From Hansfordia pulvinata (Eukaryota; Ascomycota; Sordariomycetes; Xylariales): 64,000 nucleotides of DNA. The translations under genes and the position numbers were made by a program. Each line of letters starts with the position of its first letter. Position 1 is the stretch's first letter. Location of the stretch: assembly GCA_006538405.1 (NCBI GenBank), contig BJKQ01000001.1:1054001-1118000 (forward strand). Reading direction: 5' to 3'. The notes beneath the pieces are model-generated. The model did no database searches and was not told where the DNA came from. It was given only the letters and a program-made list of their open reading frames with translations. Below are positions 46,961 through 57,220 of the stretch, one piece after another.

Positions 46961-47260
46961 ATGCAGCCGTGTCAGCTCTTCCTCGCGTTCGGCATGGCCA
47001 TGTCGGCGGTGCAGGCACTCCCGGTGGGGGCCGCCGGCGAGGCGGGTACGCTTGTGGCCCGGACCACCCGTGAAGCGGCACAGAAAGACCTTGAGAGGCT
47101 GAAAAAGTGTGAGGATGGGGAAAGTCAGGAACAGTTGTCGTGCTTGTCCGAGCTCGTGGAGACTTTCGACAAAGAGGAAGAGGAAAAAGCCGATGCGAGA
47201 AAGAGGGCCCAGAAGGAGAGAAAGAGGGTTGAGCAGGAGTTGCTGCGAAAGTTCAACTAA
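46961..47260 (+). CDS. small secreted protein, 99 residues
   Basis: Single exon starting at CAGCCATGCAG. The first 19 residues look like a signal peptide (CQLFLAFGMAMSAVQA) with cleavage before LPVGAAGE. The mature part is about 80 residues and nearly all charged helix: two Cys in KKCEDGESQEQLSCL, then a Lys/Glu/Arg-rich stretch (DKEEEEKADARKRAQKERKR) that would form a single long helix or coiled coil. No family recognised. The size, leader and isolation in gene-poor DNA resemble effector-like secreted proteins, but the two-Cys content is low and there is no other evidence. It could also be a spurious frame; the good signal peptide and start context argue against that. Confidence 0.55.
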   Translation: MQPCQLFLAFGMAMSAVQALPVGAAGEAGTLVARTTREAAQKDLERLKKCEDGESQEQLSCLSELVETFDKEEEEKADARKRAQKERKRVEQELLRKFN

Positions 47261-48539
47261 CGAGAGGACTGAGCACGCAAATGGTGGCAGGGGACTGCTT
47301 CTTTGACCTGGGTCTGATAACGCACTACATGTAGGTAGGTACCTAGACAGCTGCTCCGGTGGGGGCCTTGGAGTCTGGGCAGGAACCTGACCTAAGGTAG
47401 TGACTTACTCATAACGATATCCGATTTCCAAATATGCGTGTGTCCCCCTTACCTTCATCAATACACAATGCATGTATAGCATGGGCACTTGCCCTGGTTG
47501 TTTACCTCATCTCATGTACCAACCTGTAGGGCTTTGTAAGGTAGGTACCTTAGTCTCAGATGTCAGCACCTCGACTCATGCGGACCCGGTACATTACCTA
47601 TAGGTACTGCACCAGGCGGGGCTTGGGGTCCGGTCGTGTGACTGACGGCGGCCGTGGTTCGGGTCGGCAGGCTATGTTTGGTAGGAATTCACCTGCCTCC
47701 ACCCCCAACTCGGTGTCATGTATTACTTGATTTGACAACGTCTGCCAGTGACGGCATCGGAAGGGCACGCGCGACTGTCGCCTTGGGCCGGCTAGTGTCG
47801 GGGCGGCAGCCGGGGCGCCGTGTCCGTTCGGGTGCCGGCTTGCAGCGGGGCAGGGTTCACGATGACCCACGGCGGCCCACGGTGGCCCACGGCGCTGGCT
47901 CGTTATCAGTGTGCTTGGGGTGTCACTGGTCACGGTGTGCCGACTGTAAGAGACTGGAGCCGAGATTGTCTCAAATAGGAAAGCTAAGAAGAAGCTGGCG
48001 CCAAAGATGAAGTCAGAAAAAGAGCAGGCATCCAATACTCGTACACGGCATATCACGTACACTGGACCCGACGATACCTTAGGCAAGCAACGCCGATCAC
48101 GGGGCTGCCTCTAGTCAGACTCCTTCTCCTACCTACCGTACGTGACTGCCACCTAATGGAAACACCTTCCATCGTGACTACCTACATCAATGTACCTACC
48201 TTTACCTTACCTTACCCTTTCCTCTGATTGCTCGTGAACACCCGAGGCAAGGGCAGCCGCGACCAACTACGGCCTCTTCGCACCTGCTCCTTCCTCCTCA
48301 ACGCCACCCCTAGAACCATCTCCCGCTCTTCTGTCTCCAACCATCGGCCTCGTTTTCCACGTCACATCATACAGCTACATCAGGATATACTCTACCTGGC
48401 CCAACCCACCCATTCGACAGCCAACCTGCCCATCTTGCTCATTCTACCCGCCATCGCGCTCGGCTTCCTTCTCTAGCGGTACCCTGCTGGGATCGTCATT
48501 CACGACAACCAGCGTCCCCCGCCTCCACGCCTGTCCGCC
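47261..48539. other. intergenic, promoter side of the ARO8-type gene
   Basis: Contains TACATGTA at 47326 followed by GGTAGGTACC words, TACTCGTA at 48036, and a TACCTTACC-rich, then CT-rich stretch from about 48120 to 48480 that looks like a fungal leader. No coding sequence seen. Confidence 0.5.
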
Positions 48540-50403
48540 ATGCCACCCCGCGACGCCCAGGCGCTGGCCCAGCTCACTCTCGATGGCATCCGAGCCCGCC
48601 GCCAACAGGCCGGCAAGCTGTTTGCCCCCACTGCCTCCTACTCCGACAGCGACATGTTCAAATCACCAGCACGTCAGCCCGTGACCCCACTGAGTCCTGC
48701 CATGGGGCCACTAACTTAGCTAACACGCCTCTTCGCCTCTAGCATGCTTACAACAAGCCAAAGGCGAGACGATGGGATCGTGAGTCCGCTCCGCTCCCCA
48801 CTAACCAGCTGCCCTCGGCATGCCTGTCGCCTTTGCTCGCCTTGCCCGCTCCTCGGCGCGTGCTGACCCGCCCCCAGGCCACCTAAGCAAAGAGTCGCTT
48901 GCCAGGCAGCCATGTGTGCTCAAGCAGGCGGCCAAGCACCTCAAGACTCCCGGCCTCATCTCGCTCGGCGGTGGGCTGCCCTCGGCCGAAAACTTTCCCT
49001 TTGATAACCTGAGCATGCGTGTGCCCCGCCCTCCACACTTCACCGAGGCCGAGACGGCGGCCGACGGCGGCCAAGACGTGCGCATTGGCAAGCGCGATGT
49101 GGCCGAGAGCATAGGCGCCGGCGTGCACGATCTATCCATTGGCATGAACTATGGCCAGTCGATTGGCTCCGCTCAGCTACTGCGATGGGTGACGGAGCAT
49201 ACGGAACTGGTCTGCGCCCCGCCCTATGCCGACTGGAGGTGCGCCCTTACGATTGGTAGCACCGGCGCCCTGGACCACGCCCTGCGCATGTTCTGCGATC
49301 GTGCCCGCGGTGACACTCTGCTTGTAGAGGAGTTCAGCTTCTCAACCGCACTCGAGACGGCCAAGCCGCTCGGGATCCACCTCGCCGGCGCCCGCATCGA
49401 TGACCAGGGTCTGATCCCCGAGAGCGTCGACGAGGTCATGAGCACATGGGACCCCGCGGCACGCGGAGGCGCCCGCAAGCCCACCGTGCTCTACACGGTG
49501 CCATCAGGCCAGAATCCCACTGGCGCCACTCAGGGCCCCCAGCGCCGCAGAGACGTCTACGAAGTCTGCCGCAAGCATGACTTGTTCATCATCGAGGACG
49601 AGCCCTACTACTTTCTGCAGATGCCGCCATACCCAGGCCCCCCTGCTTCCGGGGCTTCGCGAGCCCCGGACGCGCCACATGCGACGCCGCAGGCGTTCCT
49701 TGATTCCCTGCTACCCAGCCTCCTAGGCATGGATGTTGACGGGCGAGTCCTCCGCATGGACTCCTTCAGTAAGCTCGTAGCTCCCGGCACCCGGTTGGGT
49801 TGGGTCACAGCCAGCGAGCAGGTCATCGAGAGGTACATTCGACAGGCCGAGACGGCCAGCCAAGGGCCCGCGGGCGTCTCGCAGCTGCTGATGTACAAGT
49901 TGGTGGACGAAACGTGGGGCCATGAGGGCTATCTGGGCTGGCTGATGCACTTGAGCGGCGTGTACACTCGGCGCCGGAACGCCCTCCTGGACGCGTGCGA
50001 GCGCCTCCTGCCCAAGGAGATTGTCAGCTGGGCTCCGCCGGCCGCCGGCATGTTTGTAAGCATGACTATACCCGAACCTTCCACTTGGAATTGCCAGCTC
50101 CAGCCAGGACTACAGGGAGCTGACCTCACTTCTTTTGGTGGATAGCTCTGGCTCAAGCTGGACCACACGCAGCACCCCGACGCAGGATCCAAGTCGATCC
50201 TGGAAATCGAGGCGGACATTTTCGACCGATGCATCGCCAAGGGCGTCTTGGCAGCGCGGGGCTCGTGGTTCCGCGCCGAGCCAGACCGCCCGCTCAGTGG
50301 CTTATTCTTCCGCACCACTTTCGCCGCCGCCACCGAGGGCGACATGGCCGCCGCCATCGAGCGCTTCGATCAGGCGGTCCGCGAGAGCTTCCGAATGTCG
50401 TGA
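48540..50403 (+). CDS. ARO8: aromatic amino acid aminotransferase (ARO8-type), PLP-dependent
   Basis: Class I/II fold-type I aminotransferase; the family transfers amino groups between aromatic amino acids (or kynurenine/aminoadipate) and 2-oxo acids in the cytosol. Four exons: 48540-48680, 48743-48779, 48878-50055, 50146-50403, all GT-AG, summing to 537 residues. Landmarks: KTPGLISLGGGLPSAENFPF, GSTGALDHALRMFCDRARGD, TVPSGQNPTGAT, DEPYYFLQMP, and the PLP-lysine motif SFSKL (Lys358 by my count), then PGTRLGW. Exon 2 is only 37 nt and encodes HAYNKPKARRWD; it is supported because KPKARRWDRHLSKES is typical of the family. The first donor (GTGACC at 48681) is non-canonical and is my choice to keep frame; a GTCAGC at 48673 does not. 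Convergent with the P450 gene, 525 bp apart. Confidence 0.92.
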
Positions 50404-50928
50404 GATGCTGGGTGACAGTGACGTAGGACCTTGCAGCCTTCGATGTGACGATGCTAAGATGGGACGGCTGAGCGCTGACGGGAGATGACTGCGGGCTTCT
50501 AAGAGGGGGGGAGCACGACGCTCGATGCCGCCTTGATACCTCGGGAGATTTCACGGTGACGAAGTCGTGACCTAAATTATTGGATGGCGAATAGGTAATC
50601 AGGGGAATTCGTTCTCAGTCACAAGATAATCCCCTCCAGATGCCCCTTTGGTGATTGTTATTCGCAGCTGCATATATGGAAAGTTGATGACTACTATATA
50701 GCGGAGCAGTCCAATACTGGTAATCGAAACTGGGCTTGTTCTGTGATCTCATCATAAGCTAGGGGCCGTCTCTATGCTTCGACGGCGGCTGAAAACGACC
50801 TCTCGCGCCCCCGGCTGCGGGGCCCCCGAGAATGGCACGTCCACTCCGTCCTGCATGCCCTGTAGCTCCCTCAGGGACACAATGAAAGCGGGCCGTTGCC
50901 GTTTCTCCCCGTAACATACCGCACTGCA
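50404..50928. other. intergenic between convergent gene ends
   Basis: Shared 3' region of the aminotransferase and P450 genes; includes an AT-richer stretch near 50630-50700. No gene seen. Confidence 0.55.
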
Positions 50929-52687
50929 TCACTCGGCCGAGGCCGTCGGCTTCTCGGCCTCCCAGAGCGCGACCTTGACACCGTCTCCCGGCTGAATAAC
51001 AATCTCGGCCTTCATCTTGGGGTTGCCTCCGTCGATCTCGTGCATGAAGCTCTGTACGCGGTCGAAGCGTTGGAAGAAGCGCGTCAGCACGTAGGCCATC
51101 TCCGTCAGGGCGAACTGCTGGCCGATGCAGATGCGCGGGCCGCCGTTGAAGGGTATGTATTGCCACGGCTTGGGCTGCCAGTGGAACCAGCGCTCGGGGC
51201 TGAAGGTCCGCGGGTCCGCGAATTTTTCCGATGTCGGCGGATACAACTCGGGTCGTCGCTGCATCGCCATGGTGCTATAACCAATGGGCGTGTCCTTGAG
51301 GACGGCCACGGGCTCAGTGCCGTCCGGGCCGCCACCGCGCGGCAGGACCGTGTCGCGCAACGCCAGGCGCACGTTGAACGGGACCGCCGGGTACAGGCGC
51401 AGCGTCTCGTTCATGACGTTCTGCAGGTACTTCATGTTCTTGAGGTCGTTGTATGTCGGTTTTCGGTCAGTGCCGACGACCTCGACAATCTCGGCGCGCA
51501 GGCGGCGGACGACCTCTGGGTGGCGGCCCAGCTCGTAGAATGTCCAGGACAGGGTGGCGGCCGTCGTGTCGCGGCCGGCCAGCAAAACGGCGACCAGCTG
51601 GTCGCGAATGACCTTAGGGTCGCGTGTGAAAGATGCGAGCTCGTGCAGGAACGTGTAACCCTCATCCGATTTTGTCTTCGAGTCAAGCTCTTCCTGGCTA
51701 AGGCGCAGGGCACGCTCGATGTATGTGTTGCAAAGCTCGTTGACAAGCTTTAAACCGGCGCGGTACGACTTGTGCGAGATCAAGGGCGTGACGAGGGGTC
51801 CAGCTCGCGCGAAGATGTTCTGCATCCTCTGCACCTCGTTGAAGGCGTCTGCAAACGGTTGGCGAGGGGTCCTAGTCTTCGTGTCAGTCCCAGACGGGGC
51901 TCGTCGTGCTTTGAGCAATGTGGATGGGCAGGGGTCTCACGTGAGGGACTGGACGTCTTTTCCCAAGAGGAAATCAGTCACAACGTCCAGGGTATACCGG
52001 AAGAAGAGATCACTGAGCTCGACGGGCTTGCCATTCCCAGCCTGCATGTCGACCTTTTGGTCGACGCCGTTGAGAACGCCCCCGTTGGCAACGGCCTTGA
52101 AAAGCGTGTCGAGGTGGGTCTCGAAGCAGTCGAGATCACTAATACGCTCCTTGACAAACATGGGGCGGATGAGCTGGCGGCTGGCATGCCACTTGTGGTG
52201 GTCAGTGGTGAAGATGCTGTCTCCCAGGAACTCTTTCCATTGCTTGTGGAAAGGCTCGCCTTTGCCGAAGTCGTCGAACTGCTTGGCCAAGATGGCCTTG
52301 ATGTTCTCGGGGTCGGCCGTCATGACCAAGCGCAGGCCCAGGACGTTCGACTCAGCGGTCCAGCCCGGGGCGTTACTGAGCAGGTGCAGGAAGGACTCGT
52401 AGTTCTTGTGGTTGATGGTGGCATTGATCTGGTCTCTGACGATGCTGAGTCCTGTTGTTCCTGGTCAGTCTGGCACAAGCCGCGCGTGATGTCACTGCGC
52501 GTCTGCTGCACCTACCGAAGGGAAGCCTGCCGCCTACCATCTGGGGTGCGCGAACGCCAGGCAGGCAGCGTAGACGCGCTGCCTTGTTGATTCGCGAGTA
52601 GACCCTCCAGAGGACAAAGCCCGCGACGAGGAAGAGGACGATGGACTGCGGCGAGGCATGATCCAGGAGTGCCTCGTGGATGCTCAT
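50929..52687 (-). CDS. cytochrome P450, CYP52/CYP539-like
   Basis: Microsomal heme monooxygenase. Exons 52687-52516, 52451-51941, 51871-50929 with GT-AG introns give 541 residues. An N-terminal membrane anchor (SIVLFLVAGFVLWRVY) follows MSIHEALLDH. The I-helix has AGRDTTAATLSW, the K-helix ETLR, the PERF-like region is FSPERWFHW, and the heme loop is FNGGPRICIGQQFAL with Cys476 as ligand. The motif set (PFNGGPRIC-GQQFAL, PAVPFNVR, GYSTMAMQRR) matches CYP52-clan enzymes, known for terminal hydroxylation of alkanes and fatty acids; the exact subfamily cannot be fixed by eye. Start chosen at the ATG after GCCGCCACC; upstream in-frame codons lack ATG. Next to an aminotransferase in tail-to-tail order, which gives no hint of a joint pathway. 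Confidence 0.93.
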
Positions 52688-54864
52688 GGTGGCGGCGTCT
52701 GCGATGTGGGAAGACACTGCTGTCCGTGTTCTTATTTATTGGGTGAGAGCCCAACGGCAGTGAGGGCTTCAGGCGGCTGTCACAGGTCGGTCATGCGACG
52801 CCTGAGGATGGAGATCAAGGCAGGGCAGGACGGAGGAATGGAGAAAGGCTGAGCAGGCGTCGAGCGTCGTCGCCTTGCGCGGCCTGCGTGGCATATATGC
52901 CAGTTGGATATGGGCGCGAAGCTGGTGTTGGGTGGGCGCCTGAACCGAGCCGGCGGGTGCGGGCGACGCGACAGGGGTTTTTTTCTCCATGGCATGCCAA
53001 GTCTGCCCGCCCTGACCATGCGGGTGGTGTTGTTGGTGGTGGTGGTGGGTTTTGGAGTATGCGATGCGCGATGGGGCCGAGAGCATGGATCAGACTGGGC
53101 GCTTTACGGGGGGGTGTGATGACAATGGAACGGACTGTGACGGCGAGGCTGCAGTGACTGGCGCCGTGGGTCACGCCGTGAATTCCCGTCGGTCAAGTTT
53201 GCGAAGGAAATACCAGACGTGGAATAACGGCTCGAAAATGCCCATCGCAACTGCCTCCCCTAACCTGGGGAATTGCGTATGGTACCTTCCTATAGCATCA
53301 TTACCAGATTGAGCGCAGACCTACCAGACTCCATGTTGGGAATATCCGTACCAAACGGCGCTACCTGGTACTCGTCACAGTAACCGGAGCACTTCAGCCG
53401 CCAGACAGTGGGACGCCAACGGGGCAATCCTGAACCCCGACGGGCACAGGCACAAACAACCAAATTCGCCCGCGCTCACTGCCCCGGTGTAACTCACGGC
53501 GCCGTCGTCCGTCACCGCATCAAGTTTCGTCGTACGACAGACAGCCCACGGATCGATGTACTCCCGCCGGGTGGACGGACATCACTGGCAGGAGCGCGCC
53601 TGACCACATGCTTCTCGACGCACAGCGTCTCGATCTTTCTCTCTCCTCTTTCTGACGTGCAGCTTTCTGACGTACGGATACGTGCAACTCGGAAGAGCAC
53701 GGTGGAGCATACGAGTGAGTAGGTACCCGACAAGGGGCATAGGTTCCACCCTCTTCTTACCTACCTCTCTCTCCTCACTGGTTCCCCTCTCCTCGAATCC
53801 CGCCAATACTGCAGCCGGCTCGCTTCCCCATCAGGCAGTGCCGAGGGTAGTCGGCATCAGATCTGCGGGGAAACCCGTGCCTCCAGCGGGTGCGCAAATG
53901 GTCCAATCGATAGCCGGGCTGGCAGAACCTACGGTAAGGTGAGATGAGATTGATAGGTGGTACCTTTGGTAGGTACCTACCTGAGGGACAAGCTCCAAGA
54001 TCGTGCACCAGGTAATGTCCAGCAAATCGCGAGTGGGAGCAGCTCGTCCAAGCCAGCCGGGGCAATGCTCGACCCGGCTTCTCAATTCTGCCGTGGGCCG
54101 TCTATATCGATGCAGTTATAACCGCCATGCTGCTGCTGCTGCTGCTACTACTGCTGCTGCATATTGACCGTCAGAGCAATAACATTCAGCGACAAGAGAT
54201 CGCTGCATACATGAAGTACGGTCATTGGGTCGGAGCAGGTACTACTTCCAGTATCTAGCCCTGAATGTCCATGTGGTTGTGATGGAGGAGCGCGCTGTTT
54301 CATGAATAGTTCTATCGTACAGGACAATGGCACGAATGACTGGCTACTGCATGTACTGAAAGCATCATACTCGTACGCCCCGACCATAATCTCTGGCAGC
54401 CCGCCCGTCTCTCCGCGGGCCCCGACGTTTCCGAATGCGAGGGACACAGCTGACCGGAAACCTGTGTCATGACGCATGTCGCGTCAGATTCACGCCAATG
54501 TAGGCTGCTCTGGTACTGGGGACCAAGACAGGGGCCGAGGTTCCTGCGCACAATGCCACACAGATCGTCCTATGTCCCAGATAGTACAGCAGATGGATGG
54601 TTGGGGATCTCTCGAAAATTGTCAAGACTATGTACAAGAATATGCCGCGAATATCAGACGCCCGACCAGGGTGTTGCGGGGAACGTCTTGTCGCCTCGGC
54701 TGAAGCAGCAGGTCTTCCAGAAACCCTGGGCAGACAAGCACGTGGTCCCTTACTCCTCGTCGCATCCCATCGTCAACATCGAGCGCCTCCCTTCTTCCTC
54801 TTCGTCTTCTTCCTTCTCCTCTTCTTCTTTCATCAAAAGTTACCATTACTGTTTTTAGGATGGG
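52688..54864. other. intergenic region, 2.2 kb
   Basis: P450 promoter side, then the 3' side of the GH20 gene. Holds a CTG repeat near 54128-54160, a TCC/TTC repeat near 54790-54830 and TACTCGTA at 54368. No coding sequence recognised. Confidence 0.55.
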
Positions 54865-56767
54865 TTACATGATGTACTCGCAAGCGGTCGCGTTCATTCC
54901 CTGCGTGCAGAACGGCATGTACACAGGCGCGGAACCCAGACCCCTCGCCACTAGGCGCTCACGGAACTCGGCCAAGCGAGGCGCGGCATCCATCTGAGTG
55001 CGGTTCTGGCCGGTGGCATCGGTGCGTCCGGACCACAGGACCTCGCCCAGGGCGCTGGTCCGCGGCCAGAGGACCGAGTCCAGGTTGACGTTGTCAATGG
55101 TCTCAGACCAGGCAGCAAGCTCACCACCAATCACAAACTTGGCCTCCTCCTTGGTCAAGTTGCCACGGGGGTCGTACGAGTAGATCAGACGCCAGCCCTT
55201 GGCGGGAGAGCACCAGTCGTTGAAGGGGAAGTTGGTCTGGAAGGACTCCCCGTTGGGGAAGTTGAGCCAGTGTCCACGGCCACAGTCAAGGTACTGCCAA
55301 TCGTGTTAGTCTGTTGCCTTCACTTGATCCGCACACACGCGATAGCCAGTTACTTACGTAGTAGTTGTAGTTGCTGTTAATGGTTCTGAGACCTTTCTGA
55401 GCAAGCTTCTTGATGTATTCGTCACCCAGCCATGATTGCACAATGGTGTCCTCGGCCAGAGTCGTGTTGTACTCGAGCGGGAACTCCTCCCAGAGAATCG
55501 TGGTGAGGTTGTGCTTGGCAACTCGCGCGCTGTGCTTGTCGAGAAACTTCTGCAGCAGAGGCTGGATCACCTTGGAGTCGTTGGTGCCGACCGTCTCGTC
55601 CAGGGCGATGGCATTGAAGTTGACCTCGTCTCCACCAATGTGGTGGTAAGGCGAGTATTTCTTGGTCCTGGGCAGAACGTCGTCCAATAGTTTGTCCAGG
55701 AACTTGTCAACGCCCGTGTGGTTGAGCTTGAGCTGACCACAGGGGGGTTCGGCGCAGTAATCCTGGTATGGGGACGCCTGCCACGCGGCAATCAGGTCAG
55801 GGTGCGAGAGGGCGGCAATGCCGAAGTGGCCGGGAGAGTCGATCTCAAAAATGACCTGGACACCGCGCTCGAGGCCGTAGAGCTGGATCGCGTCGAGGTC
55901 CTCGGGTGAGTAGGTCATGCCCTTGTTGTAGGCGCCCTTCTGGTGCAGCTCGGGCATCGAGGGCACCTCGAGGGGCCACGACTGAGAGTCCGTGATGTGG
56001 ATGTGGACGCGGTTCAGCTTGTTCCAGGCGAGGCCATCAATGGTGCGGTAGATGGCGTCAACAGGCAGCCAGGAGCGCGCGACGTCGATCATGATGCCGC
56101 GGTGGTCATACTGCGGCTTGTCGGAAATCTCGACGGGGGCCTTCTTGGTGTAGACGGCGGACGCATCTTCCGAGTGCTTGTAGAAGAGCTGCGAGAAGGA
56201 CTGGAGAGCGTGGAGGACGCCAACTGCGGTGACGGAGGTGATCTTGGTGTCGCCGTTCTTCTTGACGGACAGGGTGTAGGACTCGTCGACCTCGCCGGCC
56301 CTGCCCTTCCACGTCTTGTCCGAGTCCTTGCCACTCTGGACAATCTCGATCTTCTTGATGTACGTCTTGTCGTCGGAGGCCTTGGGTTCCGCGGCTTCCA
56401 GGCCATTGCGGTCATACAGCATCCAGGGGACAAAGTTCTTCTCGACGGTGTCCTGGATGGTGCGCTGGACGGCGGCGGCGACAATCTTGTGGCTGTCGAA
56501 GCCCTGTTGGGTGGGGTAGTCGCGGCGGCTTTGCTGCTGGCCTAGCTGGAGTGGGGAATGTGCGGTTAGACGACGGCAACAAACAAGACAGACGAGAGGG
56601 AGGCGAGGCGCGGGGACTTTGCGACTTACCGAAGCGCCGTTGTACGTGACCTGCACGTCTTTGGCGACCCAGAGGACCTCATCGCCGGTAGAGATCTTCT
56701 CGGGAACGGGCCAGACGGCCAACGCCGGGGCGGCGGCGGCCAGGAGGATGGAGCTGAGGAACTTCAT
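54865..56767 (-). CDS. beta-N-acetylhexosaminidase, GH20, secreted
   Basis: Cleaves terminal GlcNAc/GalNAc residues, completing chitin breakdown and cell-wall turnover outside the cell. Exons 56767-56630, 56545-55358 and 55293-54865 give 584 residues. A signal peptide (MKFLSSILLAAAAPALA) precedes VWPVPEKISTG, the usual start of the GH20 N-terminal domain. The catalytic TIM barrel begins near YDHRGIMIDVARSWLP and includes NRVHIHITDSQSWPLEVP, EIDSPGHFG and the catalytic pair Asp352-Glu353 in HIGGDEVNFN. Late landmarks are WLGDEY, YLDCGRGHW, GGELAAWSE and LWPRTSALGEVLWSG. Several N-glycosylation sequons are present (NHTG, NLTT, NTTL, NRTQ). Length and residue content are normal for fungal GH20 enzymes, and no frame break is seen. 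Confidence 0.96.
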
Positions 56768-57220
56768 CGCAAGGGGCAAGGAGCGAGCTGGTGGCGAGAC
56801 TCGAAGCTTGGTTGCCGGAGTGGGGGCTCTTGACGTCTGGGGGAAGGGACCAAGACAGCGGAAAGCTCCGGGGAGGCGAGGTCTTTAATACGAAAATACT
56901 CGCACGCGGACGGGCGCCGGGCAGGGCACAAAGGACGGACGGCGTGGGACGGGATGCCAGCCAAGCCAGGGCCGTGACCGGGGCCAGGGCCAGGGCCAAG
57001 GCCAAGGCGAGGATCAGGCGGTGCCGACTAACTAATGAGCGCGAGCAGGGCCAGCACAGATCGAATGGCGCCAACGGACAGCGGTATGGACGGGTGGGGC
57101 GCGTTGGCTGTTTGTGATGATGACTGGAGCGGCCGGAAAGGAAGGGGTGCGTGAGGCACGGGACGCAACCCACATGCACTCACCACTCTCACGGATGCTC
57201 GTGTCAAGGAAGGCTTCGAG

